From assembly GCA_947478525.1 (NCBI GenBank), contig CANJVU010000007.1, positions 1-33,919 on the forward strand: a stretch of DNA of 33,919 nt, written 5' to 3'. Both the position numbers and the translations under genes were made by a program. Every line of letters begins with the position of its first letter. Positions within the stretch are counted from its first letter, which is position 1. Positions 16,054-24,192 of this stretch are shown here, in pieces. The notes under the pieces are model-generated. The model saw only the letters and a program-made list of their open reading frames with translations. It was not told the DNA's origin and ran no database searches. Origin of the DNA: Thiotrichales bacterium. GTDB taxonomy: Bacteria > Pseudomonadota > Gammaproteobacteria > Francisellales > CACEW01.

Positions 16054-17424
16054 ATGCGTCATTCATGTAAATATTACAGCTTAGCGTTGCTACTGCTCAG
16101 TCAGCTCAGTATGGCGACAACCCATCCTGTCATGTTAGAAGTGAAAAATAAAACCATTATGGTCGATGGTAAAAGTGCTTCGGTGTATACCATTGAACAA
16201 CCCGATGGTACCTGGGGTTATGTCGGTACCGAAGGCCAAGACTTTAACGTCATCGTTAAAAATGATACTAAGGTTGCCACTGGTATTCATTGGCATGGCT
16301 TGATTTTACCTAATGCGATGGATGGGGTACCTGACGTTACGCAACCCCCCATTTTACCCGGTGCGCAATACCGTTATCGCTTTAAACTGGTGCAGGCGGG
16401 AACTTTTTGGATGCATTCACATATGGGGCTGCAAACCCAGCAATTGATGGAAGCACCGTTGATCATTAACGACCCCAATGACCCTTACAAAAACAATCAG
16501 CAAGTGGTGGTGATGTTCCAGGATTTTAATTTCCAAAGTCCAGAAGCAGCCTTGAAATCCTTGCAATCCGGTGCAATGAAAATGCCCATGAAAATGGACA
16601 TGAATAAACCCGATCTAAACGATGTCACCTACGATGCGTTCTTGACCAACTACCATACCCTGCAAAATCCGCAAGTGGTAAAAGTACAGCCCGGTACCAG
16701 GGTGCGCCTACGCTTTATTGATGGCGGTTCTGGCAGTAATTTCTGGATTCATCTGGGTCAATTGAGTGGTACCGCCATTGCCTTTGATGGCGAAAATATT
16801 AAGCCATTGACCGCACCCGCCTTTCAGTTGGCGATGGGGCAACGCATTGATATTCTGGTGCAAATTCCCAAAGCCGGCGGGGCGTTTCCGATTTTAGGCC
16901 AAGTAGAAGGCACTAATCGCCAGACTGGCTTGATTCTGGTAACACCAGGCGCTGCCATTCCTAAGCTCAGTGAAACCACGGCGCAAACTGCCCCGGCATT
17001 AAATAATGACCAAGAGTTGGCGATGAAGAGCTTACATCCCTTGCCAGCAAAGCCGATCGATAAAGTGGTGAATGTAGTGTTGACCGGCAATATGCAAAAA
17101 TACATTTGGATGATCAACGACCAAGCGTGGCCGAAGGTCACGCCGATCCAATTAAAGCAAGGGCAGCGTGTTGAGTTAATTTTCGATAACCGAAGCAATA
17201 TGGGGCATCCGATGCATTTGCATGGCAGTGTCTATGAGTTGGTGGGCATTAATCAACAAGTTATCACTGATGGCCCCTTGCATGACACCATTTTTGTGTT
17301 GCCGCATACTCAAGTTAAAGTGATCTTCGATGCCGACCATTTGGGCAAATGGATGCTGCATTGCCATATGGCGTATCATCAGGAATCGGGCATGATGACG
17401 GTGGTGGATGTGACGGGGGCGTAA
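16054..17424 (+). CDS. Periplasmic multicopper oxidase
   Basis: A 456-residue secreted cupredoxin-repeat protein. A signal peptide spans residues 1 to about 21 (LALLLLSQLSMA, then TTHP). Copper ligands are visible in all four blocks: IHWHG (79-81), MHSHMG (121-123), GHPMHLHG and LHCHMAYHQESGM near the end, which supply the type 1, 2 and 3 sites. By family knowledge it oxidises Cu(I), metals or phenolics with reduction of oxygen. A Met-rich segment (AMKMPMKMDMNKPD) near residue 180 recalls CueO-like copper-binding regions. AAGGA precedes the ATG. No copper regulator or export ATPase is adjacent. Confidence 0.93.
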   Translation: MRHSCKYYSLALLLLSQLSMATTHPVMLEVKNKTIMVDGKSASVYTIEQPDGTWGYVGTEGQDFNVIVKNDTKVATGIHWHGLILPNAMDGVPDVTQPPILPGAQYRYRFKLVQAGTFWMHSHMGLQTQQLMEAPLIINDPNDPYKNNQQVVVMFQDFNFQSPEAALKSLQSGAMKMPMKMDMNKPDLNDVTYDAFLTNYHTLQNPQVVKVQPGTRVRLRFIDGGSGSNFWIHLGQLSGTAIAFDGENIKPLTAPAFQLAMGQRIDILVQIPKAGGAFPILGQVEGTNRQTGLILVTPGAAIPKLSETTAQTAPALNNDQELAMKSLHPLPAKPIDKVVNVVLTGNMQKYIWMINDQAWPKVTPIQLKQGQRVELIFDNRSNMGHPMHLHGSVYELVGINQQVITDGPLHDTIFVLPHTQVKVIFDADHLGKWMLHCHMAYHQESGMMTVVDVTGA

Positions 17425-17489
17425 ATAGTCTAGTGGTGTGATCATGTGTAGCGCTTGAATTAGATTTTAATTTGTTCTGCAACAGCTAA

Positions 17490-17621
17490 GCTAGACTGGC
17501 GCGTAAACAGATTCAGAAGCATGCCGGTTCATTGTATGTTTCCGCCATTTCTGCTTTTGAAGTTGCAATCAAAGCAAAAAACAAATCAATCAGTTACGGC
17601 GATCAAATCAGCAGGTGCTGA
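17490..17621 (+). pseudogene. Internal fragment of a VapC-type PIN toxin
   Basis: After a TAA at 17487 one frame reads ARLARKQIQKHAGSLYVSAI, then SAFEVAIKAKNKS, ending at a TGA at 17619. The YVSAISAFEVAIK core matches the second conserved block of VapC PIN-domain toxins, including its acidic residue. The N-terminal DTS-type block and the C-terminal half are missing. The fragment runs 19 nt into the end of the opposing carbonic anhydrase-like gene. It accounts for most of the 178-nt gap; bases 17425-17489 hold nothing I recognise. Confidence 0.6.
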
Positions 17622-18139
17622 TCTTTCAGCTTGATATAATCGAGCGCATTGGCTTTGATCATGGCGATTTCTTCCGGTTTCAGTAGTCTTGCTTGCTGTG
17701 CTGGGTTGCCGCGATAGAGATAACCGCTTTGTAATACTTTGCCTGGCGGTACCACGCTACCGGCAGCCACCAGTACTTGATTTTCTACCACCACGCCATC
17801 GAGAATCACCGAGCCCATGCCAATCAAGCATTCGTTGCCAATGGTGCATCCATGCACGGTCGCATTGTGGCCGATGGTGACGTAGTTGCCAATGGTCAGC
17901 GCGTGTCCCGTTGGATTGAACGGAATTGGGCGAGAGGTGTGCAAAGCACTGCCGTCTTGTACATTGCTGCCATGGCCGATGGTGATCGCGAGCAAATCAC
18001 CACGAATCGACACACAGGGCCATACCGAAGTATCATCGCCCAGGGTGACCTGGCCGGTTACCACCGCGCTGTCATCAACAAAGACGCGTTTGCCAAGGGT
18101 TGGGGCATGATTCATAAAGTGACGGATGGCGCGTGACAT
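17603..18139 (-). CDS. Gamma-carbonic anhydrase-like hexapeptide-repeat protein
   Basis: A 178-residue left-handed beta-helix protein of the YrdA/PaaY/CaiE type. Hexapeptide repeats run from about residue 15 to 140. The three metal-binding His positions appear in DGSALHTS and TIGHNATVHGC. It probably forms a trimer with zinc between subunits; carbonic anhydrase activity is not proven for all members. AAAGGA lies upstream of the ATG at 18139. It is divergent from trpC across only 38 nt. Confidence 0.9.
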   Translation of the reverse strand: MSRAIRHFMNHAPTLGKRVFVDDSAVVTGQVTLGDDTSVWPCVSIRGDLLAITIGHGSNVQDGSALHTSRPIPFNPTGHALTIGNYVTIGHNATVHGCTIGNECLIGMGSVILDGVVVENQVLVAAGSVVPPGKVLQSGYLYRGNPAQQARLLKPEEIAMIKANALDYIKLKDQHLLI

Positions 18140-18177
18140 GATATATTTTCCTTTAACGTAACCGATAAGTGTAAGCC

Positions 18178-18927
18178 ATGATTTTAGACGACATCATCAC
18201 TAAAAAACAATTAGAGATTGCGGCGATGCCGGATATTGACGAGGCTTTGCTTGCATTCAGTAATCGTGATTTTCTCGGGGCGATTCGCCGTGCCAAAGGC
18301 CATGCGGTGATTGCCGAGTTGAAAGCGCGCTCGCCATCAGAAGGGGTGATTTGTGCTGATTATGACCCTGTTGCGATTGCGAAACAGTATCAAGAGGGTG
18401 GGGCAGCTTGTATTTCGGTATTAACCGATGCGTCGTTTTTTGGTGGTAGCTTTGAACATCTTAAACAAGTGCATCAGGTGGTTTCTATCCCTTTGTTATG
18501 CAAAGAATTTATCCTGGATATAAAGCAAATAAAAATGGCGCGTTTGGCCGGCGCCAGTGCTTGCTTGTTGATTGTGAGAATCTTAACCGATGCGCAATTG
18601 CATGCATTATATCACGCTATTTTACGCTGGAATATGACACCGTTGGTGGAAGTGTTTGACCTGCCCGATTGTGAAAGAGCCGTAAGGTTAGGCGCACAAT
18701 TGGTCGGCATTAATAATCGTAATTTAGATACCCTGGCGATGGACGCTAATAACAGTCAGCGTTTGAATTCACTGTTTCCCGCAGGTACCACGGTGTTGAG
18801 TTTGTCCGGCGCTAAAACCCCAGAAGATATAAAACTTAGCTGTCAGCAGTTTGGTGGTGTGTTGGTGGGTGCGGCGTTGATGCGCTCAGAAGATCGTGTT
18901 GATTTTTTGCAACAAATATCTTTCTAG
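18178..18927 (+). CDS. trpC: Indole-3-glycerol phosphate synthase, orphan copy
   Basis: Cyclises CdRP to indole-3-glycerol phosphate in tryptophan synthesis. The 249-residue TIM barrel keeps most active-site blocks: VIAELKARSPSEG (Glu47, Lys49), LLCKEFILD (Lys109), PLVEVFD (Glu158) and VGINNRNLDT (Asn180). The usual S-E-S-G phosphate loop is S-L-S-G here (residues 208-211), so a Glu conserved in most family members is Leu. No other trp gene is in the window. The ribosome binding site is weak. Fold and family are secure; whether it is fully active is open. Confidence 0.9.
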   Translation: MILDDIITKKQLEIAAMPDIDEALLAFSNRDFLGAIRRAKGHAVIAELKARSPSEGVICADYDPVAIAKQYQEGGAACISVLTDASFFGGSFEHLKQVHQVVSIPLLCKEFILDIKQIKMARLAGASACLLIVRILTDAQLHALYHAILRWNMTPLVEVFDLPDCERAVRLGAQLVGINNRNLDTLAMDANNSQRLNSLFPAGTTVLSLSGAKTPEDIKLSCQQFGGVLVGAALMRSEDRVDFLQQISF

Positions 18928-18970
18928 CCGCTAACCTGTTACACTATGCGCTCTTGTTTAGGAGCAATCG

Positions 18971-20278
18971 ATGTCGTTTCAATCTTTAGAACTTTTGCCG
19001 CAGTTGCTGCAAGCCATTCAACAACAAGGGTATGATAAACCTACCCCCGTCCAGCAGCAGGTGATTCCGCCGATTTTAAAAGGCCAGGACATGATTGCGT
19101 GCGCACAAACGGGTACTGGTAAAACTGCTGGTTTTACGTTGCCTTTATTGCAGCGCTTGATGGAAAAACCGGTAACGTTAACGCCTGGTGGACATCGCCC
19201 GATTCGGACATTGATTTTAACCCCAACTCGCGAATTAGCAGCTCAGGTGGGTGATAGTGTTGCAACTTATGGTCAGTTTTTGCCGTTAAAATATGCGGTG
19301 GTTTTTGGAGGTGTTAACATTAACCCCCAAATACAAATCTTGCGTCGAGGTGTTGATGTACTGGTGGCAACACCTGGACGGTTATTGGATCATGTTAATC
19401 AACGTACCGTCAATTTGTCAAAAGTAGAGATTCTGGTGCTCGACGAAGCTGATCGTATGCTCGATATGGGTTTTATCCGCGATATTCGAAAAGTATTGGC
19501 GATTTTGCCTAAGCAGCGTCAAAATTTATTATTCTCGGCTACTTTTTCCAATGATATTAAAGCATTGGCCGATCAATTATTAAATCACCCGGTATTGGTA
19601 GAGGTGGCACGTCGTAATGCGCCCGCAGAATTGGTCGAGCAGAAAGTGTATCATGTTGATCAGAAGCGCAAGCGCGAATTGTTGTCGTTTTTGATTGGTT
19701 CCAACAACTGGCATCAGGTGCTGGTATTTACTCGTACCAAACATGGCGCCAACCGTTTGACTGAACAATTGCAAGAAGATGGCTTAACGGCCGCGGCGAT
19801 CCACGGCAATAAAAGCCAGGGCGCACGTACGCGTGCATTGGCCGACTTTAAACAAAACAAAATACAAGTTCTGGTAGCAACGGATATTGCGGCACGTGGT
19901 TTGGACATCGACCAGTTACCTCATGTGGTTAATTTTGAATTGCCTAATGTGCCGGAAGATTATGTACATCGCATTGGTCGCACCGGTCGTGCAGGCAATT
20001 CGGGTGAAGCGATTTCGCTGGTTTGTATTGATGAGTACGGTTTGTTGAAGGACATTGAGCGCGTACTAAAACGTGAATTGCCCAGAATTGTCCATCCTGG
20101 TTATGAACCATTGGCCAATCAAAAAGCACAACCGATTCAGAATGGGCGCAATAAACAGCATCGTGATCGTTCGCAACCCTCGTCTTCTCGGCCTAGGACG
20201 CAGTCGGGCGGGAGCTCGAGTGGCGGTGCGCGAGGCAATTCAGGTGGTGGTCGACCGGCGCCGCGACGCAGTAGGTAA
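18971..20278 (+). CDS. rhlE: DEAD-box ATP-dependent RNA helicase, RhlE-like
   Basis: A 435-residue RNA helicase. In order: Q motif ([11 protein letters not shown]), AQTGTGKT (motif I), PTRELAAQV (Ia), TPGRLLDH (Ib), [13 protein letters not shown] (II), FSATF (III), VFTRTK (IV), [11 protein letters not shown] (V) and [10 protein letters not shown] (VI). The C-terminal 60 residues are a disordered basic tail rich in Gln, Ser, Arg and Gly, typical of RhlE and used for RNA binding. AGGAG precedes the ATG by 6 nt. It follows trpC by 43 nt but shares no functional theme with it. The 5' part of the downstream non-coding stretch may be its 3' UTR. Confidence 0.95.
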   Translation: MSFQSLELLPQLLQAIQQQGYDKPTPVQQQVIPPILKGQDMIACAQTGTGKTAGFTLPLLQRLMEKPVTLTPGGHRPIRTLILTPTRELAAQVGDSVATYGQFLPLKYAVVFGGVNINPQIQILRRGVDVLVATPGRLLDHVNQRTVNLSKVEILVLDEADRMLDMGFIRDIRKVLAILPKQRQNLLFSATFSNDIKALADQLLNHPVLVEVARRNAPAELVEQKVYHVDQKRKRELLSFLIGSNNWHQVLVFTRTKHGANRLTEQLQEDGLTAAAIHGNKSQGARTRALADFKQNKIQVLVATDIAARGLDIDQLPHVVNFELPNVPEDYVHRIGRTGRAGNSGEAISLVCIDEYGLLKDIERVLKRELPRIVHPGYEPLANQKAQPIQNGRNKQHRDRSQPSSSRPRTQSGGSSSGGARGNSGGGRPAPRRSR

Positions 20279-20453
20279 ATAAGTTAACTGCTTCATTTTT
20301 GTATGGGTTGCCAATAGTTCTTCTCAGCTTAACCAAAGGATAAAGATAGGGTAATAAGATGCTGCTTATTTCGCAATGTGCAAAAGACTTGGGGGAATTT
20401 CTTAAGATTTCGTTAATAAAACCCTAGCATTTAATTTAAAAGTGGGCTATATT

Positions 20454-20583
20454 ACTTCTGCACGAGGTAGATCGCCATGATGGTGATTATTGCTGAGTGT
20501 GTGGTGAGTAATCACCACGGTAGGAAAGGATTCCTCATTTTTCTCCTCATCCCTGGGCAGCCTTCTCCGGCTGCCCTTTTTTT
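20454..20583 (+). ncRNA. Candidate structured small RNA or 3' UTR element
   Basis: The 397-nt gap between rhlE and the next start holds a compact structured block. TATATT (20448-20453) could be a -10. TGGTGATTA (20481-20489) can pair with TAATCACCA (20509-20517) over 9 bp. Alternatively GTGGTGA (20501-20507) pairs with TCACCAC (20512-20518) around GTAA; these are mutually exclusive. AGGAA/TTCCT (20522-20535) then exposes AGGA in a 4-nt loop, and a strong terminator ends the unit. No ORF of note is present. It matches no RNA family I can name. Bases 20279-20447 show only a short AATAAG/CTTATT repeat (20353-20370). Confidence 0.4.
20555..20583 (+). terminator. Strong intrinsic terminator
   Basis: GGGCAGCC (20555-20562) and GGCTGCCC (20569-20576) form a perfect 8-bp GC-rich stem around a 6-nt loop, followed directly by seven Ts. 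It ends either the rhlE transcript or the putative small RNA, and insulates the following gene. Confidence 0.88.
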
Positions 20584-20585
20584 GC

Positions 20586-20613
20586 TTGCAATCTGGTTAA
20601 ATTATGATAAAAT
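20586..20613 (+). promoter_or_regulatory. Promoter for the 85-residue ORF
   Basis: TTGCAA (20586-20591) and TAAAAT (20608-20613) are separated by 16 nt, immediately after the terminator and about 63 nt before the ATG at 20676. Confidence 0.5.
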
Positions 20614-20675
20614 GTTTGTTAAATGAGCCAAATTACATTTACATAGGGGAGTGTAATCGAAAAGGAGAAGCCTCG

Positions 20676-20933
20676 ATGGTATTGGAATGGGAGGTTGATG
20701 CGTTATGCGCTTCAATCATGGAGGAGTCACAGAATCTGATGGAGCACATCTTTAGCGTGACCATAAAGTATTATCAAGAACAGACGATTAGTGGGTCGCC
20801 TTTTATATTAATGCAGAATGAGCAGCTCGTTGAGCGATTAAGTCGGCCACACTTAATGCGTTTGTGCTTTTTGGCTGGGGTTGAATATCAGCTGAAATTA
20901 GATCAACGACTAGAAGCGTTGCGAGAAGCGTAA
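20676..20933 (+). CDS. Small uncharacterised protein
   Basis: An 85-residue, probably soluble and largely helical protein (MVLEWEVDALCASIMEESQN at the start, LRFLAGVEYQ-type C-terminal helix). I do not recognise a family. The reading frame opens further upstream, but AAGGAG lies 8 nt before the ATG at 20676, and a terminator followed by its own promoter precedes it, so I take it as a real independently transcribed gene. It ends directly against the opposing O-methyltransferase stop with no gap. No signal peptide or metal motif is seen. Confidence 0.7.
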   Translation: MVLEWEVDALCASIMEESQNLMEHIFSVTIKYYQEQTISGSPFILMQNEQLVERLSRPHLMRLCFLAGVEYQLKLDQRLEALREA

Positions 20934-21605
20934 TTATGCTTTTTTAATCGCCAGGGTTAATCCTTGGGAGATGGGTAGCAGGCTAATTTCAACGCGAGTA
21001 TCTTGCATTAATTGCGTGTTAAAGTGCTTAATGGCGTCGATGGTTTTCTGTTGCCGCGGTATTAGGTTGTCCTGACACACGTAGGCGCCGGTAACGCCCA
21101 ACGTATTGTCGATGGCAATGAGGCCGTTGGGGCGAGTTAATAAAAAGGCTTTTTCAAAATAAGCGGGATAATTCGGTTTATCAGCATCGATAAAAATGAG
21201 ATCAAAGCTATTGCTATGACCTGCTGCGATCAATGTATCTAATGTTTCGAGTGCTGGTGCAATGCACAGGTCAATCTTATCGGCCACGCCAGCCTGTTGC
21301 CAAAAGGGTTGGCCAATATCGGTAAATTCTCTGCTGATATCGCAGGCAATGATTTTGCCTTCTTGTGGTAATGCCAGCGCCAATGCTAAGGTGGTATAAC
21401 CGGTAAAAACGCCGACTTCGATGATGCGTGTGGCATGAATTAATTTGGCCAGCAATGCCAGAAATTGCGCTGCATCCGGCGCTGACATCATGCCAGCGCG
21501 AGGCAGCGACAACGTTTTTTGATATAGCGCTTGGAGAATGTCGGGTTGGCGCAGCGAGTGTTGCAGCACGTAGTCATAGAGTTTTTCAGGCAATAGTGAC
21601 TTCAT
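20934..21605 (-). CDS. Class I SAM-dependent O-methyltransferase
   Basis: A 223-residue cytosolic methyltransferase of the caffeoyl-CoA/catechol O-methyltransferase-like group. The SAM-binding motif I is RIIEVGVFTGYTTLALA, followed by IIACDIS (acidic ribose contact) and DLIFIDADKPNYPAYFE, a block with the metal-binding Asp of these Mg-dependent enzymes. The substrate cannot be inferred. I prefer the ATG at 21605, which lies 20 nt after the sodB stop; the longer frame would run into sodB. The two genes are probably cotranscribed. Confidence 0.88.
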   Translation of the reverse strand: MKSLLPEKLYDYVLQHSLRQPDILQALYQKTLSLPRAGMMSAPDAAQFLALLAKLIHATRIIEVGVFTGYTTLALALALPQEGKIIACDISREFTDIGQPFWQQAGVADKIDLCIAPALETLDTLIAAGHSNSFDLIFIDADKPNYPAYFEKAFLLTRPNGLIAIDNTLGVTGAYVCQDNLIPRQQKTIDAIKHFNTQLMQDTRVEISLLPISQGLTLAIKKA

Positions 21606-21625
21606 GAGGGCAGCACTCTTTTTTA

Positions 21626-22204
21626 TTATCCGAAGTTTTTCGCCACAAAATCCCAGTTTACCAAGTTCCAAAACATTTCCACATACTTAGCGCGGGCATT
21701 GCGATAGTCAATGTAGTAAGCATGTTCCCATACATCTACCGTCAATAGCGCAGTTTGGCCTTTGGTCATCGGGCAATCTGCATCATGGGTATTAACAATG
21801 GCGATGGTGCCGTCTTGATTTTTCACGAGCCAAGTCCAGCCGGAACCGAAATTGGTTACTGCCGATTGGGTGAATTTCGCTTTGAATTCTGCCACCGAAC
21901 CAAAGGTTTTAGCAATCGTGTCTGCTAATTTTCCCGTGGGTTCGCCACCACCATTGGGTTTTAAGCAATTCCAGTAAAAGGTGTGGTTCCACACTTGTGC
22001 GGCATTGTTGAATAAGCCACCGGTCGACTTCAAAATAATCGATTCCAGCGAAGCATTTTCATGTTCGGTGCCTTTGATTAAATTGTTCAAATTGGTTACG
22101 TAGGTTTGATGATGTTTGCCGTAATGGTACTCAATGGTTTCTTGGGAAATATGGGGTTCTAGCGCACTTTTGGCGTATGGCAGTGCAGGTAATTCGAAAG
22201 TCAT
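21626..22204 (-). CDS. sodB: Iron superoxide dismutase
   Basis: Converts superoxide to peroxide and oxygen in the cytosol. The 192-residue protein has the metal ligands at His27, His74, Asp157 and His161 (HYGKHHQTY, NHTFYWNC, DVWEHAYY), one residue off the E. coli SodB numbering. Gln70 in AAQVWNH and Gly-rich NGGGEPTG point to the iron rather than the manganese type. AGGAG lies upstream of the ATG. It is divergent from grxD across 79 nt and followed by the methyltransferase gene. Confidence 0.97.
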   Translation of the reverse strand: MTFELPALPYAKSALEPHISQETIEYHYGKHHQTYVTNLNNLIKGTEHENASLESIILKSTGGLFNNAAQVWNHTFYWNCLKPNGGGEPTGKLADTIAKTFGSVAEFKAKFTQSAVTNFGSGWTWLVKNQDGTIAIVNTHDADCPMTKGQTALLTVDVWEHAYYIDYRNARAKYVEMFWNLVNWDFVAKNFG

Positions 22205-22283
22205 GGCAGCTCTCCTAAGGGAATGATTATTGGCAAGCGTTATGGTACTATATTGGTCTCGTTAACAAAAGGAGAATCATCAC

Positions 22284-22607
22284 ATGGACGCTACCGAACA
22301 AAAAATTCGCCAACAAATCAAAGAAAACGCCATTTTGTTATACATGAAAGGCACACCGCAAATGCCTCAGTGTGGCTTCTCCGCCCGTGCCGTGCACTGT
22401 CTGATGGCTTGTGGTGTTGAATTTGCTACGGTGAATATTCTGGAAAACTCGGATATTCGCGCAATGTTGCCGCAGATTGCCAACTGGCCGACCTTTCCGC
22501 AATTATGGGTCAACGGTGAATTGATTGGTGGTTGCGACATTATCTGTGAAATGCACGAAGCCGGTGAGTTAGCGCCGATTGTGAAAGGCGCCGTCAAACC
22601 GAAGTAA
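22284..22607 (+). CDS. grxD: Monothiol glutaredoxin, Grx4 type
   Basis: A 107-residue monothiol glutaredoxin with the CGFS active site at Cys30 (MKGTPQMPQCGFSARAV) and the glutathione-binding WPTFPQLWVNGELIGGCDI region. Grx4 proteins carry and transfer [2Fe-2S] clusters bound by glutathione, which fits the suf operon elsewhere in the window. AAGGAG precedes the ATG. Its 3' end overlaps the opposing radC gene by 14 nt. Confidence 0.96.
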   Translation: MDATEQKIRQQIKENAILLYMKGTPQMPQCGFSARAVHCLMACGVEFATVNILENSDIRAMLPQIANWPTFPQLWVNGELIGGCDIICEMHEAGELAPIVKGAVKPK

Positions 22608-23277
22608 TATGGTGCTGCGAAAACGCATAATATTGTCCATGGCCAATAATCAAATGATCCAGCAATTGCACATCGATCATCTTTAATAATTTGCGCGTTT
22701 GATCGGTAATGTCTCGATCCTGCTGGCTCGGTGTCGGATCGCCAGACGGGTGATTGTGCGCCAAAATAATCGATTTGGCATGATGCGCCAACACCCGTTC
22801 CACCAATTGCCGCGGGTGAATGCTGGCTTGATCTACCGTGCCTTTGGACAGCGTTTCAATCGCCAATACGCGATTTTGATTGTCGAGAAAAATTGCCAGT
22901 AACGTCTCTTCTTGTTTATTTTGTAGAGTATGTCGCAGATATTCGATGGCATGCTTTGGGCTGGTGAGCGCATCACCGGTTTGTAATTGCTGCTGAATCG
23001 CGCGTTTGGCTAATTCATTCACGGCTTGCAGTTGCGCGTATTTGGCGCTACCCAAGCCTTTGATGGCGCAAAACTGGGTTGCTTTGCTGTTGAGTAATTG
23101 GCGCAGTCCACCAAAATACCCCAGCATATCGCGTGCCAGATCCAATGCCGATTTGCCGCGCACGCCGGTACGCAAGAAAATCGCCAGCAGTTCAGTATCC
23201 GTCAGCGCGGAGGCGCCATGTTGCAATAATTTTTCGCGTGGTCGGTCTTGTGTTGGCCAGTGTTTGATGGCGTTCAT
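22594..23277 (-). CDS. radC: RadC-family JAMM-domain protein
   Basis: A 227-residue protein with an N-terminal helix-hairpin-helix-like region (FCAIKGLGSAKYAQLQA, about 65-85) and a C-terminal JAMM/MPN metal-binding motif (LAHNHPSGDPTPSQQD). Its historical role in DNA repair is disputed and its activity is unknown. The start MNAIKHWPTQDRPREKLL fits the family. In many gammaproteobacteria radC neighbours coaBC, dut and algC; coaBC is absent here and a decayed toxin-antitoxin pair lies in its place. Confidence 0.94.
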   Translation of the reverse strand: MNAIKHWPTQDRPREKLLQHGASALTDTELLAIFLRTGVRGKSALDLARDMLGYFGGLRQLLNSKATQFCAIKGLGSAKYAQLQAVNELAKRAIQQQLQTGDALTSPKHAIEYLRHTLQNKQEETLLAIFLDNQNRVLAIETLSKGTVDQASIHPRQLVERVLAHHAKSIILAHNHPSGDPTPSQQDRDITDQTRKLLKMIDVQLLDHLIIGHGQYYAFSQHHITSV

Positions 23278-23398
23278 TTTTGACTTATTTGTATTCTATT
23301 TGAATTTATTTTATGCTATTCTTTTAGGGTTGTAAAGAAAATGATCTTTCATTTTGCTGGGTTCAGATTTATAATCGGAGGGTAGAAGAAAGTGCTAT

Positions 23399-23491
23399 AT
23401 GTTGGTACCTTGTATTGAATCGAAAGAAGGTGTTTTTTTGAAGACTGCTTTTTATAGTCGTAAAGCCAATAAGCAATTTAAGAGGAAGTGA
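23399..23491 (+). pseudogene. C-terminal remnant of a small toxin-like protein
   Basis: A short frame (30 residues from ATG 23399, open from a TAA at 23372) reads MLVPCIESKEGVFLKTAFYS followed by RKANKQFKRK. The SRKANK end resembles the SARKANK end of BrnT-like toxins. It sits 3 nt before a CopG/BrnA-like antitoxin fragment, the order expected for such pairs. The similarity is short. The rest of the 23278-23494 gap shows nothing else. Confidence 0.4.
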
Positions 23492-23494
23492 TCT

Positions 23495-23707
23495 ATGCGC
23501 CCTAGAAATTATAAATTGGATAAAGAGGAGCGGGAAATGCTGAAAGCTTTTGAACGAGGGGAAATGAAATCAGTACCTAATGTGGAAGCAGAAAAAGCTC
23601 GTATTACCCAGATTGTCAAAAACCATGTTGCTAAGCAACATATTGTGAGTATGCATTATGAAACAAAACATTCAGTTCAAAATCCTCAATTCCAAGCTCG
23701 GCCGTGA
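23495..23707 (+). pseudogene. Truncated CopG/BrnA-like antitoxin
   Basis: The 70-residue frame begins MRPRNYKLDKEEREMLKAFE, with GEMKSV after it, a signature N-terminus of CopG/BrnA-type antitoxins. Such proteins normally continue into a ribbon-helix-helix DNA-binding domain, which is absent: after about residue 45 the frame becomes unrelated and its last 50 nt overlap the start of dut in another frame. It is likely a relic fused by deletion to the dut 5' region. Transcription through it could still drive dut. Confidence 0.6.
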
Positions 23708-24116
23708 TTTCCCCTTGCCAACCTATGCCACAGAAGGTTCTGCGGGGCTAGATCTGCGTGCATGTTTGGATAATTCGATTACGTTGAATCCAGGTGACAC
23801 CACGTTAATTCCCACTGGCATGGCGATTTATATTGGCGATCCAGGGTTGGCAGCAATCATTATGCCGCGTTCAGGCTTGGGTCATAAGCACGGTATCGTG
23901 CTGGGTAATTTGGTGGGCTTGATCGACTCTGATTATCAAGGTGAGTTAATGATATCTTGCTGGAACCGTGGCAAAGATGTCTTTACCATTGAGCCGGGCG
24001 AACGCATTGCCCAATTGGTGTTGGTGCCAGTGATTCAAGCCCGGTTTGAGCAAGTCGAGCAGTTTGTTACGACTAACCGCGGTGAAGGCGGTTTTGGTAG
24101 CAGCGGGCGGCATTGA
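23658..24116 (+). CDS. dut: dUTP diphosphatase
   Basis: Hydrolyses dUTP to dUMP, keeping uracil out of DNA and feeding thymidylate synthesis. The 152-residue protein (E. coli 151-152) has all five trimeric dUTPase motifs: [44 protein letters not shown] and [11 protein letters not shown]. The N-terminus aligns with E. coli Dut from its first residue, supporting ATG 23658. That start lies inside the antitoxin relic's frame, so the gene has lost its ancestral upstream neighbour. Confidence 0.96.
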   Translation: MKQNIQFKILNSKLGRDFPLPTYATEGSAGLDLRACLDNSITLNPGDTTLIPTGMAIYIGDPGLAAIIMPRSGLGHKHGIVLGNLVGLIDSDYQGELMISCWNRGKDVFTIEPGERIAQLVLVPVIQARFEQVEQFVTTNRGEGGFGSSGRH

Positions 24117-24192
24117 TTTCTCATTAATTTTTGATGCTATCTTCCAGCGCTACTTTGTGGATAATGAAGTGTAATATTGTTTAGGATGGTTT

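Noticed and set aside
16824..17198. 124-residue minus-strand ORF
   Set aside because: Antisense to the well-supported multicopper oxidase; no ribosome binding site or family pattern.
20392..20583. RsmY/RsmZ-type small RNA
   Set aside because: Only two GGA motifs are visible and the LetA-box-like sequence matches poorly (about 9 of 12 defined bases), so I do not assign that name.
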